From positions 76,009,912 through 76,073,911 of the forward strand of contig NC_092793.1 in the NCBI RefSeq assembly GCF_918797505.1: DNA of 64,000 nt, given 5' to 3'. Of this stretch, positions 11,057-23,026 are shown one piece after another. The stretch's first letter is position 1. Every line of letters begins with the position of its first letter. The stretch is from Bemisia tabaci (Eukaryota > Arthropoda > Insecta > Hemiptera > Aleyrodidae). Below the pieces are notes generated by a model that saw nothing but the letters and a program-made list of their open reading frames with translations, was not told the DNA's origin and searched no databases. The position numbers and the translations under genes were made by a program.

Positions 11057-11293
11057 CTACCGTGCTGAGAAACATTCGACTGTTGCCACTTTACTAGTGA
11101 CGTAATATGAATTTTTGAGGAGTGATATGAGTATTTTCATTTGAATTTTTAGATGATTTAGATCAAATTGCAAATGAAACTCTGGATAAAGTTGGAAGAA
11201 AAATATTATCAGGTTTCCCGAAAAATTCATATTTTATCAAATGAAAAATGGCAAAGCCGAAGGTTTATACTGCATTTATCCTCAGCTTGGCAG
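11057..11293. mobile_element. CTGCCGTGCTAAGG-family MITE, TA target (copy c)
   Basis: The left end CTACCGTGCTGAG and inverted right end CTGCCAAGCTGAGG are both bordered by TA (11055-11056, 11294-11295). It is more diverged than the other copies. A further diverged fragment of the same family ('ttcttacggcgttcttgctcag') lies at about 11300-11460. Confidence 0.65.
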
Positions 11294-11460
11294 TATGGCC
11301 ATGAATTTTTTTCAATGTGCGTGCATTTACCGATGCATCAGATCAAATCGTGAATGGAATTCGAAAGGACCAAGTTACACTGTCTATCGAGAAAATTCGG
11401 CTTTTTTGGAGGAATTTTGATGCGATTGAATGTTCTTACGGCGTTCTTGCTCAGAATCTC

Positions 11461-11830
11461 GTACCTCTGTTTAAACGGGCAAAACGCAGCGTTGCCAGCT
11501 CACGATTGTCGCCTCTGGATGAATTAACGGCGGAAAAATTGGGCCCCACCAAGGTGACTGGCCCAAGAGCTTTGCGACGCGCGCGCGTGGAAGGACGAAG
11601 AGTTTGCCCGAGCGAACTTTCGGTATCGTTCTCAGCGAGCGTCTAATGACGTAACCGCACGAGGAATAAGTTCTGTGCGATGGCTAGCTGCGCCGCGCCG
11701 CGACGCCCAAAAGTACAACGTCCTTCTGGACCTGTTTTTTGTGGAGCTCGTCAGTTTATTGCCCCGCGAATATTTTTCCCGATAGGTATTTTTAAATGCG
11801 CCATCGAGCGAGTTTTCGGCGCCTCGTTGC
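11461..11830. other. Unannotated spacer, partly GC-rich
   Basis: No gene or defined repeat is seen. The sequence is CpG-rich around 11570-11720. Confidence 0.35.
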
Positions 11831-11838
11831 GCAGTTTC

Positions 11839-12003
11839 CAGTGGCGTGGCGTGCTTAGCGATCTGTCGATTGTTCTGCCATTTAAAGCCATGGTAAAGAA
11901 TCGATTATTAAGGTGTTCGCTGCGAACACCCTGATTATCGATCCTTTTCCATAGGTTTAAATGGCATAACAATCGATATATCGCAAAGCACGCCACGCCA
12001 CTG
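11839..12003. mobile_element. 165-bp hAT MITE (copy 2), exact 8-bp TSD
   Basis: The ends are CAGTGGCGTGGCGTG and its inverse. The exact duplication GCAGTTTC lies at 11831-11838 and 12004-12011. The element is almost one palindrome, with central 'aaggtgttcgctgcgaacaccc'-type hairpin and paired ATCGAT blocks. Its length and sequence match the copies at 18560, 18813 and 29152. Confidence 0.93.
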
Positions 12004-12011
12004 GCAGTTTC

Positions 12012-13383
12012 GGCTCTTGCTTCGCGCCCAATTCCGACAGCTCGTGCCGCGTCTCTCTTTCCACGAAAGAAAAAATCGGGCCGGAGGAATTTTCATCTTT
12101 TTCCGAAGTTGGAAAATTCTGACATCGGCCATCGGTGAGCCGGGTTCGAATTCTTTACGAACAGACGCGTGCCGCGCTAAGCGAAAATGTTGGAAATTTT
12201 TTGAGACTCCCTGAAAAGCTGAAAGGATCAGGAAATTAATCAATGATTGCCTCTTACGATTGATTAATTGATTTCATTTATCAGGTCCTTCCGCAACTCA
12301 AATTTGGAAACAGCGAAAAGAAAAAGTTACTCGTAAATCTTCGTTGATATTTCATCTTTTGGATCCAAATCGGTGTGAATTGGATCCAAAATCCTACGGA
12401 TGCTGGCGCAGCAATCAAAAGTTAAAACCTGAATAGTCAGCAAGTTATATTTTTGCGTCATTTTGAAAAATTCGCGGATTCATCTAATGCAAATCAACGA
12501 ATGGCATCTTCGAAACAATATCACCAGTTTTTGGGGAGCTCGTGTAACAAGATCTTAGATAGGAATCAATGGCCACCTTTTCAACGAAGTACTATTACAA
12601 ACATGCACATTGTTTACCGATCCATTTTGCCGGAGGATATAAACTTTAGCTCGGCGAATCGCGTAGGCAGTGTCGACTTTTGACTCGAGCACAAATTCAG
12701 GGTCACGAATCTGGTTAAACAAACCCTGAAAAATCAATTTATAACAGGATCGACCCTTGCTTCGAGGCGTTCCAATTAAACGGCAAGCGGCTCATGTTTG
12801 CCGAAAGAATGAAATTGAGTCGGCCACGGGGGATTTTAAGATCGGGTCGGATCCGCGCTCTTGGGGTCACGTGGATGTTGATCCGTCGTAGGGTCTGAGA
12901 GGTATCTGACCTTCGCCACGTCTCAGAATTTCGATTTTACTGCTTCTCAAAGTTCGAAGTTTCGAAGCTTTGACTCTACTGATTATTCCAGTCAGTAAAG
13001 CCGGTAGTCTCTTAAGAGTTCCGCTCATGCTTATTTGTGTTTTTTTTTGTGATTAAAGTATCCGGGGGAAGGATCAAAACCGTCTTTGACTCTTGTAGAA
13101 AACACTTAAGCCCTTCATTTTGTTAAAATAAGAAAAAATCTTAAGTTTCCTGCTCTTCTTGCAGACAGCGTTTTCTGTACAAGGGTCATGAAGCATTGAC
13201 TTGTGCGCCATTCCGGACGATTCGCCTTCATTTTCGGAAGGTAGGCCAAAAACCTACTCTGGAGTTGAAATAGTTGCTCGCACGTATCATGCTAATATGT
13301 GAGCCCACTGATACCAGCAATCGTTGACCTGTCGTTTCCTCCAGCCTGGATCAACGCTAAAGCAATCTCTGCAAAGAAAACAG
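12012..13383. other. Unannotated 1.4-kb spacer
   Basis: No coding exon, RNA gene or defined element is seen. Confidence 0.35.
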
Positions 13384-13668
13384 GGTTGCCACAGTCAGGG
13401 AATACCGGGAAATGTCAGGGAATTTTAAAAAGTCAGGGAAAGTCAGAGTTGGGCGCGAATAAATCGGCAATTAATGGAATCGACGCGGCAGATCTGACTG
13501 GACGCTCGGTCCTCAAAATTCTCTACCTGATGTGATCGACGAATCGTCAAATTTAGCTCTGATTGACGATCAGTCGGACGTTTCTGATCGACCCAATAAT
13601 TTCCGAATAATTTTTCCCAACCCTGGGGAAAATGACGAAAGTGTCAGGGAAAAACATTTAAGCCACCC
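13384..13668. repeat. Degenerate repeat with GTCAGGGAA words
   Basis: The word GTCAGGGAA recurs at about 13397, 13414, 13431 and 13651, with spacing like 'ttgccacagtcagggaat'. A related 'gtcaggggaattc' occurs at 14038 beyond the MITE at 13769. This looks like an old repeat later split by that MITE. The family is not identified. Confidence 0.4.
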
Positions 13669-13768
13669 TTATTTTCTCTCCAGAACGGGTTTAACGTTTC
13701 AAATAACAAGCTTTTGCCTGGCAACATTTTTTTTTTTTTTTTTTAAATTACATCTTCTTAACCATCTG

Positions 13769-13998
13769 CACTGGAAAAAAAAACCACATTGGATCTTGAG
13801 TCCAGACTCTTAAAAACATGGACAAGAAAAAGTACTCTTGATTCAATCAGAATCTAGCTTAAATCAAGAATCAAGCCTCTTAATTTAAGCGGATTTCGTT
13901 TTGATTCAAGCGAAAATCCGATTGAATCAAGAGTATTTGTTCTTGTCAATGTTTTCAAGAGTCTGGACTCAAGATCCAATGTGTTTTTTTTTCCAGTG
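13769..13998. mobile_element. 230-bp palindromic MITE with CACTGGAAAAAAAA ends
   Basis: The two arms 'ttggatcttgagtccagact' and its inverse pair over about 100 bp, out to the ends CACTGGAAAAAAAAAC. The centre 'gaatctagcttaaatcaag' also self-pairs loosely. No clear target duplication could be assigned. It interrupts the GTCAGGGAA repeat region. Confidence 0.75.
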
Positions 13999-15142
13999 TG
14001 GCAGATCATCACCTGTCCGGGAATTTTACCAAAATATGTCAGGGGAATTCAGATTCTAAATTCCGTGGCAATCCCGGTGTAAGGCACCTTGAGCTTCCTC
14101 GGGGAAGCGACAAAACGCAGCGCAAGAAAGAGAATGTGAGTGCAGCATGGGAATCCAGCGGAAAGCGCATTTTCCTGCGGCGAGCGGTGGTCAAGTTGCA
14201 GAATCCGCACCGACCGGTCGTGGTCGGGCGGCCCTCGGTTCGCCCGCCCGAGTCGCCGGCCGGCAATCGAAAGTGAGGATGCGCTCCTCGCCGACCCGAC
14301 TCGCACCAGCGCACCGCGTCGCTGGTCGTCCCGGCAGTCAGCGCGATAACTGAGACATTGAACCAGTCTTCTAGTTTTTCAAGGTCGCCCTCGACTATCT
14401 TTGTCTCACAAGAATGCGCACCTTTCCTCCGCGGCGACCCCCCGCCCCGCCCCCGCCCGCCTTGTGCACAGATCCCACGGTTAGATCCGCACTCCACCGA
14501 TCTTCTGTGTTCTCCTCCGGTTTTTGTTTGGATTGCATCCCCCCCACCCCCCCCCCGCGCTCCGTCCCCCGCGCGCGCCTTCTTTGTTCCATTGAGGCCT
14601 CAACCCGGTCCTCTTTGGTCTCTTTTCCATACGATTATGCCCACTTTTCCCGAGGATTTAATTAAGCGTCCGAACATTCCTCCCGCGCCCGCTTCATGAT
14701 TTCGGTCCCCGAATCGATCGCGGTTCGAGTGCACTCCAGAGCCAGACCGGCCTTTTTTCTTCCTTTTTTACCGTTTCGGTACCGAGGAGCAGCACTCGTG
14801 CACTCGCAGGTTTTATGGCCTAATGGAAGGAATCCCGACGCGTGTTCCGCATTCTCGAAATGCTTAATTGCTCCGTTCTTTGCATAGCCGAGTGCTATTT
14901 GCTTTTCTTGGCGCGAGGATACCTCGCTCCGGTGGAAGGTTTATTCGGGTCCACCTACTTTTATTCACAACCCCCTCCCCCCCCCCCCCACCTTGTTGGT
15001 TGTTCATTCATGATTCTGCTTCGATGGTAGTAAGCGTTAGGAGAAAAATTTTACGCACTTTTGCGTATTATACGGTTGCGTTGGCCGTGCGGTGGGCACT
15101 GTCAGAAATCTAGTACTTGCTGCCGGGTTTCCAGCAGGTTAT
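13999..15142. other. GC-rich, CpG-rich patch without coding support
   Basis: From about 14160 to 14600 the DNA is very GC-rich with C runs. Several frames stay open on both strands for this reason. None has a recognisable domain. It could be a regulatory or 5'-UTR-like patch. The remainder is featureless. Confidence 0.35.
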
Positions 15143-15390
15143 AATGTCGTCCTGGACGAAGGAACGTAACTTCCTTCCAAGGTTATAAAATTGAATAAAA
15201 AAAATTTTCCGTGTGAATACACTTGTAGAATTTTTGTCCAAAATTTGCCAAATTTTTCCCCAAGATCAGAGGAAAACTCGGTGAAATTTTCACTCGGAAA
15301 TGTCCAAGATTCTCCTGGTAAAATTGCAACCTGCGAAATGTGGCAACATTGAAATGGAGTTACGTTCTTTCGTAAGGGGAACGACGCTAT
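15143..15390. mobile_element. MITE with TCGTCC..ACGAAGGAACGTAAC ends (copy 1)
   Basis: The left end 'gtcgtcctggacgaaggaac' is matched by the inverted right end near 'gttctttcgtaaggggaacgac'. The inner 'ggcaacattgaaatgga' next to the right arm is shared with 36117-36343 and the fragment at 34788-34884. The exact borders are approximate. Confidence 0.6.
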
Positions 15391-15770
15391 GCACTCGCAA
15401 ATCCTGTAAGCGCAAACATTTTTGCCTATTCGTGTGTGTCTGTTCCGCCTATCAAAAGTTACATACGAATTCGCACAATTTGAGCAGTACTAAACAATTC
15501 GTACGTAGTTTCCTCAAAGAATACCTCAGTTATTTTCAGCACAAGTGGCAATATTCAAGAGGAACTGGTCATCATCTTGGCAACATGGTGCGTCTACTGG
15601 GGGAGGGGGTCCGCAAGATGCAGCCCGTGGGATTTAGTCTCCATCCACTCTTTTTCGCGAGCTCACTTCGCAGTGGTGAATTTGACACCTTTAAGTGCTC
15701 CTTTGAAAACTTTTTGATCCCTTTTTACGTGTCGGATCGCGGTGACCTAGTTGCAGGAGCGGTGGGACTA
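15391..15770. other. Unannotated spacer
   Basis: A 214-codon frame crosses this stretch (15300-15944), but it begins inside one MITE and ends inside another and has no recognisable domain. It is read as chance. Confidence 0.35.
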
Positions 15771-15772
15771 TA

Positions 15773-16026
15773 CTGTCGTGCTAAGGAAAAACGCCGTATG
15801 AACCCCCAGACGTTGCCAAATTTCCTTTTTATAAAACGCAAATTTCCTGGTAAACTTATGAATATTTTCCTCCCGATTTTTCAGATAAGTTTGTTCGCAA
15901 TTTCATCTAAAGATTCTGAAAATGTAAAGGAATCATATTCATAACTTTTCCCAGAAATGAACATTTTATCGAAGGAAATTTGGCAACTCTGGAATGTTCA
16001 TACGGCATTTTTCCTCAGCATGACAG
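15773..16026. mobile_element. CTGCCGTGCTAAGG-family MITE, TA target (copy d)
   Basis: The left end is CTGTCGTGCTAAGG and the inverted right end CTGTCATGCTGAGG. TA lies on both sides (15771-15772, 16027-16028). Family arms 'aaaaacgccgtatgaac' and 'tgttcatacggcattttt' are present. Confidence 0.85.
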
Positions 16027-16028
16027 TA

Positions 16029-18551
16029 TATCGGATGGTCGTTGGTTGGCGTTTCTTGCGACCGGACAATCGAGGCAACGGTTGAAATTCCACCGAGTCC
16101 AAAGGATTACGCTCCGTCCGATGTCCTGGCAGCTGTCAGGAAAACACCCCCGCTTCCTTGGACTCCTCGCGCTGACGAAACGATGGGGTATTTTTTGCAG
16201 AGACGTGGCTTAGGTTGCAAGGGTTACGGGGGTGTTATTTCCTTGGAGATGGGAAGATGAACTTCCAAAAAAATGTCTAATCTTTGCAGCCGCAATTCGC
16301 AATTCGGTGCGATAGTTGCAAAAGTAAGGATGTAGTCCCATTCTCGCGCCTATATCGGTATAACTATGAACAGGAAGGAGAAATCGAGTTCGCCTTCAAT
16401 TCGATGGACGCAATTTGAGCGGCTCTGGAGTCGAAATATTTGTATCGTTCATTTTAGTGTAGCGTTATGTCCGAAGGACGAGTGACTTCCCGAGTAATAT
16501 TTGTATTTTTAATGGCCATCGCAGCGAAACGTCTACGAACTTTTTTACTCGGTTCTCCCTCCAGACAAATGCTTTGATAATGACATCGAAATAAGTTGTT
16601 TAATGTTAGAATTTAGCACCGCTCTCAAGTTCATGTCTGTATTCGGGTTGTTTCAACTTTATACTGTTTCAACTTTACACATACAATTGCGGTTCTTGAA
16701 AGTTCGCTCAGTGTTTTTAAATTAGCCTTCTTCTTTGTAAGAAGTCCGTGAATTTCTGCGCCAGTGGTCAGCGAATTTTACAAAAAGTCAGGGACTTTGG
16801 AAATTGTATTTGACCGTGAATTCTTAAACACTCAGAATTTCGTACGCGAAGTTGTACTGCACCCGATGAAGTTCTTTTTATGTATATTTATCCAGTTCAA
16901 TGAATGAATATGAAAATAGAGGATTCCTGAAAGTAGTTCATCAGACTGCCTCCGAAAAACCGGAGTTTTTCAAAGTCGTTCATAAGCTAACACTATTGTA
17001 GGAGGGGACATGAAAGGTCGCACAGATGCATCGGAGTATCTGATTCAGAAAATTGGGCGAATTAGGTATCTGATAACCGATAAAGTGCTCCCCTTGTATC
17101 ACTTTATTGACTCAACTGATCGATAGTTCTGGCTCATTTAAGGTCAATTCCCCATCCCTTAGAGATAATTGTGAGCAGGTGCGCCATTTATAGTAATAAA
17201 ACTACCCTCCAAAGTGTCGAGCCGCTCTGTAACAGTCCAGGCGTTTGGCAACAAGGGGTGGCTCGATGCCCTGTCGGCACTCCCGTTTTTCATCCCGGGT
17301 TGAATGGGGAGGAAATTTCGAATTATTGGCGGTTTGGCAACAGGTTTGTTGCCCCAACGGAGAGCCGCGAGCAAGGCTGCCGATTTTGGTGTAAATTCCT
17401 TTTTTTCCCTAAATTTCATCCTTGCAACTAAAACGACCCCATCTGAACTATACCGGAGCGTCGTTTTTCTGGGGATTGTGTTTCAACTCAAAATTTCATC
17501 TGCAAATTTGATAGTATAATAATTCGTATTAGGACGAAATACTCCCTAAATTGGGTACTTCCTGCAAATGTCCAAGTACATAAATCCAATTCTGTAGGTT
17601 GAAATAATCTCCTTTATCACCTATTGCTCGGTGTAAATGTTGGAATGTTTTTTTTTTTTCTAAACGATTTTTGTTTGCTTTTTGTTTCAGGTGAGTTTTC
17701 GTTTAAGTTTACAAAAACATTCGATCCTCTCTGTCCGTAAGTACTTTGGTATTATCGTCCCAAGTCGCAGTGCCTTAGACACAGGAAATTCTTAATCCAC
17801 CAATATTCGTTAGGGAACAAAACGTATCGATGAAAAATAGAAATTTATCAGGAATTCCGTGTTCATACCTCCTAGGTATCCCTATTTGACCTCATTTTTT
17901 GTTGACTACAAAAAATTGGCTACAACATGGAGACGAATTTTATGTAACGCACCAATCCCATGTAAATAGCCCCTTTTGAATTCATTCAGTCATCAGTAGA
18001 GACAAGTGTTGACTGTTGATCCGCGAGCTTAACTTTTGCCCCTCTCGATTTTATTGCGTCGATCGACATAGCCAGGTCTCTGTAACCCTGATGGAGCAAC
18101 TGGGAAGCGCCGCGGGGCGAGGAGGCAACCCCGCGCGTCGGGACGAAGAGGTGGTCGTCGGGAGACCAAGTGGCATTGCCAATACAAACACTCACCCCTC
18201 TTCGGAGAGTCGAGTTGTTTTTTCACAGGTCCATTCCGCGTATTCGGCCTCGGCCCAACCTGATTCCTGCGAAAGAGCCGGCCGCCTGCCTGGGCCTCTT
18301 ATGTTGTTACAGTTCCACCACCGCGCTGCCCCGATCCTGCAGGTAGAGGTGATTAGCCCCCCGCCCCTCCGATGCGCATCCCCTCGACATCCCCGTATTA
18401 ATTATACGTCCATTTTTGCGGTCCTCCGACAGGTTTTATGCGCCGTTTTACTTTTTTACATTTGTTTTCGGGGCCTTTTGTGCCCTTCCGACTTTGTGTT
18501 CCCGCGGCGCGCCATCAATTTCCCCGACAGCCCTCGGCTTGTTCCGATTCT
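16029..18551. other. Unannotated 2.5-kb spacer with GC-rich end
   Basis: No exon or repeat with defined ends is seen. The part from about 18080 to 18540 is GC-rich. A splice-acceptor-like tract precedes 17690 ('tgctttttgtttcag'), but no plausible exon follows. Confidence 0.35.
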
Positions 18552-18559
18552 GCACTTTT

Positions 18560-18724
18560 CAGTGGCGTGGCGTGCATTGCGATATGTCGATTGGTCTGCC
18601 ATTCAAACCTATGGAAAAGAATCGATTATTAAGGTGTTCGCTGCGAACACCCTGTTTATCGATCCTTTTACATAGGTTTAAATGGCATAACAATCGATAT
18701 ATCGCAAAGCACGCCACGCCACCG
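18560..18724. mobile_element. 165-bp hAT MITE (copy 3), exact 8-bp TSD
   Basis: It starts with CAGTGGCGTGGCGTG and ends with the inverse, with one change (CCACCG for CCACTG). GCACTTTT is duplicated exactly at 18552-18559 and 18725-18732. It has the same central hairpin as the other copies and lies only 88 bp from copy 4. Confidence 0.93.
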
Positions 18725-18812
18725 GCACTTTTCGCAGGTTGCCGCGGTCGCCGCAGTGAATGCGCATCGCTAAAATCTACCATCGGTCCGTGTTGGCGTC
18801 GGAGTCTACCTG

Positions 18813-18977
18813 CAGTGGCGTGGCGTGAATTGCGATGTATCGATTGTTATACCATTTAAACCTATGAAAAAGGATCGATATACAGGGTGTTCGCAGCGAA
18901 CACCTTAATAATCGATTATTTACCATAGGTTTAAATGGCAGGACAATCGATACATCGCAACTCACGCCACGCCACTG
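18813..18977. mobile_element. 165-bp hAT MITE (copy 4)
   Basis: Both ends are intact (CAGTGGCGTGGCGTG and inverse). The flanks share CTACCT on both sides (...CTACCTG / CTACCTAG...), compatible with an 8-bp duplication that lost one base on the left. The centre 'agggtgttcgcagcgaacacc' is inverted relative to copies 2, 3 and 5, so it sits in the opposite orientation. Confidence 0.9.
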
Positions 18978-21530
18978 CTACCTAGCTATGGGTAGGAGCG
19001 ATTTGTGCTAAAGTTTCGACTTGAGTTCTCGCTGAAATCGAGGATTTTCGATTCCATCTTACGCAAAATTCTGCAAGATGCCACTAGTTATTTCTCTAAT
19101 TTGTAAAGTTCTCCTTGTAAGTTGAGAGTTATCGGACGAGTGCATTCAATTTACAAGATTGCCCATTTCGATATCCAATAAATGTTGCATGTTGCACACA
19201 CTGCTCTCTTCCGGAAAGTGCATGCTGTCTTGTACCTCGCGAATAGTCCAAGATAATTTTTTTGGGAAACACTGCCCTTTCCCGTGAAACGACAGGCAAT
19301 ACCTGAAATTCAAATTCCGGTCTGAAAAAATTTCATATTTCCCTTTTCTGCTTCTCTCTAGAATCAGCCCTTCGAATGTGATCAAGCCTCCCGAAGTTGA
19401 GATTGTATGGTGAGTCCTACCTGTAGAGTCCACCGCAATTCCCCTTGAATTTTATCTTTCGCACATGCTTCCATTCGTTAAATGGACCGCGTTAAACAGA
19501 AAGGAACCAACCCACATCAGCTATTGCCAAATTTAATCGGGCAATGGAGAATTTGCAAGGGTCTGAAATTTGATGAATTTCCTGTTTAAGTGGAATCCTC
19601 TGAGTGAACTGAACACGAAGATACCCTTGATTCATAAATTGAGCAATTATTAGAGGAGATATGACAAAATAACCTGATCTTCTAAAATACATGTGTTTAA
19701 ATGAGAAATGCCGCCAGATGACGTCACAAGGCGGCACATTTTCTCACTTTTAAATCAATTTTTCTCCAATTTCCCATGTCAGAAAAAAATTATGAAAAAT
19801 ATTGCGAACTCAGCTCATTAGGCACTTTCAGATGAAGCAATAAAAAAATTGCGTGCAAATTCTCCATTCAATTTTTAACATGAAAACGATTGCGCGGATT
19901 TCCGCGCAAATTTCAGTGAACAATCTCCCCAGTTTCAAGAAAATTCCTTAAAAATCTCAAAGGAATCCGCACAAACGTTCTCTCGTAAAAACTTTAAGTG
20001 CCCGGTTAAGTTTGGCAATCGCTGATGTGGCTTGGTTCCTTTCTGTTAAACTCGGTCCAAATTAACTTGCACATACTGCCCTTTTCCGTAGAACGCGGCT
20101 CTGTCTGAAATTTCGAATTGAGGCTTGAAAAATTTCCTCGACTCCGCGTGCGGAACGACTCGCCCGCGGTGGAAACGCAACGCCTCGCAGGCTCATCCTC
20201 TCCCGAATCTCTTTTTATTTCCTGTTTATTTTTAAATCTCCAGCGTCGTGTGCGCGCACCGCACCGGGCCGCTGGTTCCCGCTTACGAAATCCCAGCTGA
20301 CCGCCACGCATAAATGTAGCTGCTGCCGTAATCCTGCCCCCCCCCTCTCTCCTCCAAGATTCCCCCCCCCCCCTCCTCCTCCAAGATTCCCCCCCCCCCT
20401 CGTTCCAGGTTGTCGCCCTCACGTCGGAGTGGCGAGAGTGAGGTTATGTCCGACGATCCAAGAGCGTTGCACTTTTCGCTCGCTCCAAGGTTGGCTCCGA
20501 ATCGAAGTGCTCATAAACTCATTCCATTATGACGTCATTCGCTTTTAGTTATAATCGCAGCCATAATTTTTAGTGGATCTCCTCGTGGATATTAAATAGC
20601 ATTGAGCTGAGCGTGCATGCAGTCACAGCGCCCTCTCTCCACCACCAGCTACGTCCCTGAGCTTCAGGTGCAAATTCAGGGCTGTGAAAATTGCCAAAAA
20701 ACTTTTTTCTCTCTTATTTCCTTTTTTTTCATGTCAATAGACTTTCACAGACTCTCATTGATGATTATTAGGTCGAAATCAAAGAAAGAATTGAGGTTGA
20801 AGAAAGAGCTGTGAGGAAATTGACGTAGCCCTGCCTGGACGATGCATTTTTTTTATCAAATCCTCAAATTTTCGTGCAATTACCCCCATGATCATTGATC
20901 ATCAATGAGACTGTTGATATCCATCGAGGGTTTCGATATCGAATAATTGTACCTATTACTGTGGAATAATGATTTAGTTGCTCTCGTTGAGAAAGACAGG
21001 CACGAGTGCTCTGCATGCTTGTGAGAGTAAATTGGAGCAAGAAGCAAATAAATAACAAACGTAGCTCATTAGCAAAAAAGGTGTCGATCGGTGTCACTAT
21101 GTAGGAGATACTATCTTCACGTGATAAAATGTGGACTTACTGCTGTCTTGTCGGAAATGACTTTAGTTTTCACGATACTAACTTCTCTTTCAAAACCCCC
21201 GCTCGCACAACACACAAGTGTTCGTCTCTCGTATTTCGTCACTTGGTCCAGCGATAACCTTATGAACTCCACCCCTCTGTCCGCACGCCGTCATCTTTTC
21301 GAGGACCGCTCATTTTACGACCTGTTTACATCCTGTCGCCGCGGTCATCTCGCTTTGATGTCCGAGACCGGCCGTTCACAATGACGTCATCAAACTCGAT
21401 GATATTTGAGGCCGTTTCCGGAAGACGTTTCATCGCGCCGTCACCGATGACGTCGTTCGGTCCCGAGTCAGCATCTCACAGCCTGAAACTTGTTGGGTCT
21501 CGGTGACCGATGGTTTTCTGTTTTATCGAG
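18978..21530. other. Unannotated 2.5-kb spacer
   Basis: No gene is supported. It contains the C-rich tract annotated separately at 20334-20402. The rest is AT-rich with no defined element. Confidence 0.35.
20334..20402. repeat. C-rich imperfect tandem repeat
   Basis: About three imperfect units of 'ctcctccaagattccccccc' type occur in tandem. On the minus strand the G runs could form G-quadruplex structures. It is not coding. Confidence 0.7.
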
Positions 21531-22090
21531 GAGTTTTATCTAAAACGTCTGAAAATTTCAAAGACAAAAATTCTTAGTTTCCTTGAAAAAGAAACGTTTT
21601 ATCGAAGGACAAATTTACAACTTTCAAATGGATTGCATTTTGCAAAAAGGAACCAGAAGCATTGCAATGTTGCTAAGATTGTGCAACTTCATCCTTTGCG
21701 ATAACAATATTAAAATCCTGAAAAAGTACGCCCTACGAAAAGGGGACGCCCAGTGAGTGGTTGGCGACAGGGGGTATTAAATGAAATGAGGGAGTGTTAA
21801 CTCCTGGATGACCTGTGGGAAGACCGAGTTTTGTGGCGATTAGGCGTCGCACAGCGCCAAAGAGCGCTATAAAAGCGACTCATATATGTAAAAAGTATGA
21901 AATTTACATGGTAATTTTGTCTTAAATTTACAGTTTTTAGCGAGTAGAAAAGAAACTGTTAATAGATGATCCGAGTTTTCTTCCAAGACAAAAGAGGTCG
22001 CTCAATCTTAGGAACATTGTAATGCTCCTGGTTCCTTCTTGCAAAATGCAATCCAAATGTTGATACGGCGTTCTTCCTTTAGCACGGCAG
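21531..22090. mobile_element. Truncated CTGCCGTGCTAAGG-family MITE interrupted by another element
   Basis: The right end 'gatacggcgttcttcctttagcacggcag' type sequence finishes at 22090, while the left part 'gttttatcgaaggacaaattt' lies before 21630. The two parts are separated by the inserted element at 21631-22053. The outer left end is lost. Confidence 0.6.
21631..22053. mobile_element. 423-bp element nested in a MITE, TSD CAAATG
   Basis: The ends GATTGCATTTTGCAA and TTGCAAAATGCAATC head inverted arms of about 50 bp (21631-21681 and 22006-22053). The 6-bp word CAAATG is duplicated at 21625-21630 and 22054-22059. Removing the element restores the host MITE arm. It has no coding capacity. The superfamily is not assigned. 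Confidence 0.75.
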
Positions 22091-22517
22091 TCTACCTGTT
22101 ACCCGTGACGAAAGCATCTCTCCGATCGGGGGAAACGGCGAGCGGTGGTCTGGAATCCGCTCGGATTTCGAGGCCTACCGGTCGGAAGAATGCACCGGCG
22201 CGGCGCGGCGGCGGCCGCCCACTCGAGATGGCCCGAGCGGAGCGGTCAGTGCGAGTGGCGAGCGGGCCCGAGGTCTGGGTCTGGGTCGGAGCCGGCCCGA
22301 CATTCCGCGGATCGCAGCATCCATCGGCGGCACCGGCAGCGCCCCCGGCTCCCGGCTCTTGACCAGCTAGCACCAGAATGTCCGCAAAACGACACCCCCC
22401 CCCCCTCCACCCCGATCGCTTTCCACCCGCGCCCCGCCGGTCCCGGCCACCCCTTCCACCCGCGCGCCCTCACGTGACAAGAAAACTCGGACGGAACTGT
22501 GAGGAAGACTCGCTCTG
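22091..22517. other. GC-rich patch, no gene supported
   Basis: The sequence is strongly GC-rich and CpG-rich from 22100 to 22480. Overlapping open frames on both strands have no recognisable domains. Confidence 0.35.
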
Positions 22518-22770
22518 CAACTGTGCTAAGGAAGAACGCCGTAAGAACATTTAAGAGTTGCCAAAGTTCCCATGATAAAATGTGTATTTTTGACACTACT
22601 CATGAATATTTTCCCTTGAAATCTTCAGAAATCGTAGATTAAATTGCGTATGAAACTGTCTGAAAATTTTGGGGAATCATATTCGGGGTTTTCTCAGGAA
22701 ATTCGGTTTCTATCGGAGAAAACTTGGCAACGTCTGAAGGTTCATACGGCGTTCTTCCGTAGCACGGTAG
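22518..22770. mobile_element. CTGCCGTGCTAAGG-family MITE (copy e, first of three in tandem)
   Basis: It runs from CAACTGTGCTAAGG to the inverse of CTACCGTGCTACGG, with the family's inner arms ('aagaacgccgtaagaac', 'ggttcatacggcgttctt'). Two bases separate it from the next copy. Confidence 0.8.
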
Positions 22771-22772
22771 TG

Positions 22773-23026
22773 CAGCTGTGCTAAGGAAAAACGACTTATG
22801 AGCCTTCAGACGTTGCCAAATACCCTTCGACGAGTCGCGAATTTTCGGGAAAATTTGTGAAAATTTCTCCCCCGATTTTTCGGAGGATCTAGTTTGAAAT
22901 TTGATCTTAAAAGTGTGAAAATGTCAAGGATAAATATTCGTAACTTTCTTCGATAATAAATATTTTCTGAGAGGTGATTTGGCAACATTCGAGTGCTCTC
23001 GCGACGTTTTTTCCCCAGCGCGGCAG
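22773..23026. mobile_element. CTGCCGTGCTAAGG-family MITE (copy f, second of three)
   Basis: It runs from CAGCTGTGCTAAGG to the inverse of CTGCCGCGCTGGGG. It shares 'atgagccttcagacgttgcc' with copy g, so f and g are closer to each other than to e. Confidence 0.78.

Noticed and set aside
14039..14497. 152-codon minus-strand frame
   Set aside because: It is in a GC-rich patch, partly overlaps the GTCAGGGAA repeat and has no domain.
15300..15944. 214-codon frame
   Set aside because: It starts inside one MITE and ends inside another; the middle shows no domain and repeat-derived residues make up both ends.
17641..17700. Splice acceptor-like tract (T-rich, ending TTTCAG) as evidence for an exon
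   Set aside because: The following sequence has no frame that resembles mex-3 or another protein.
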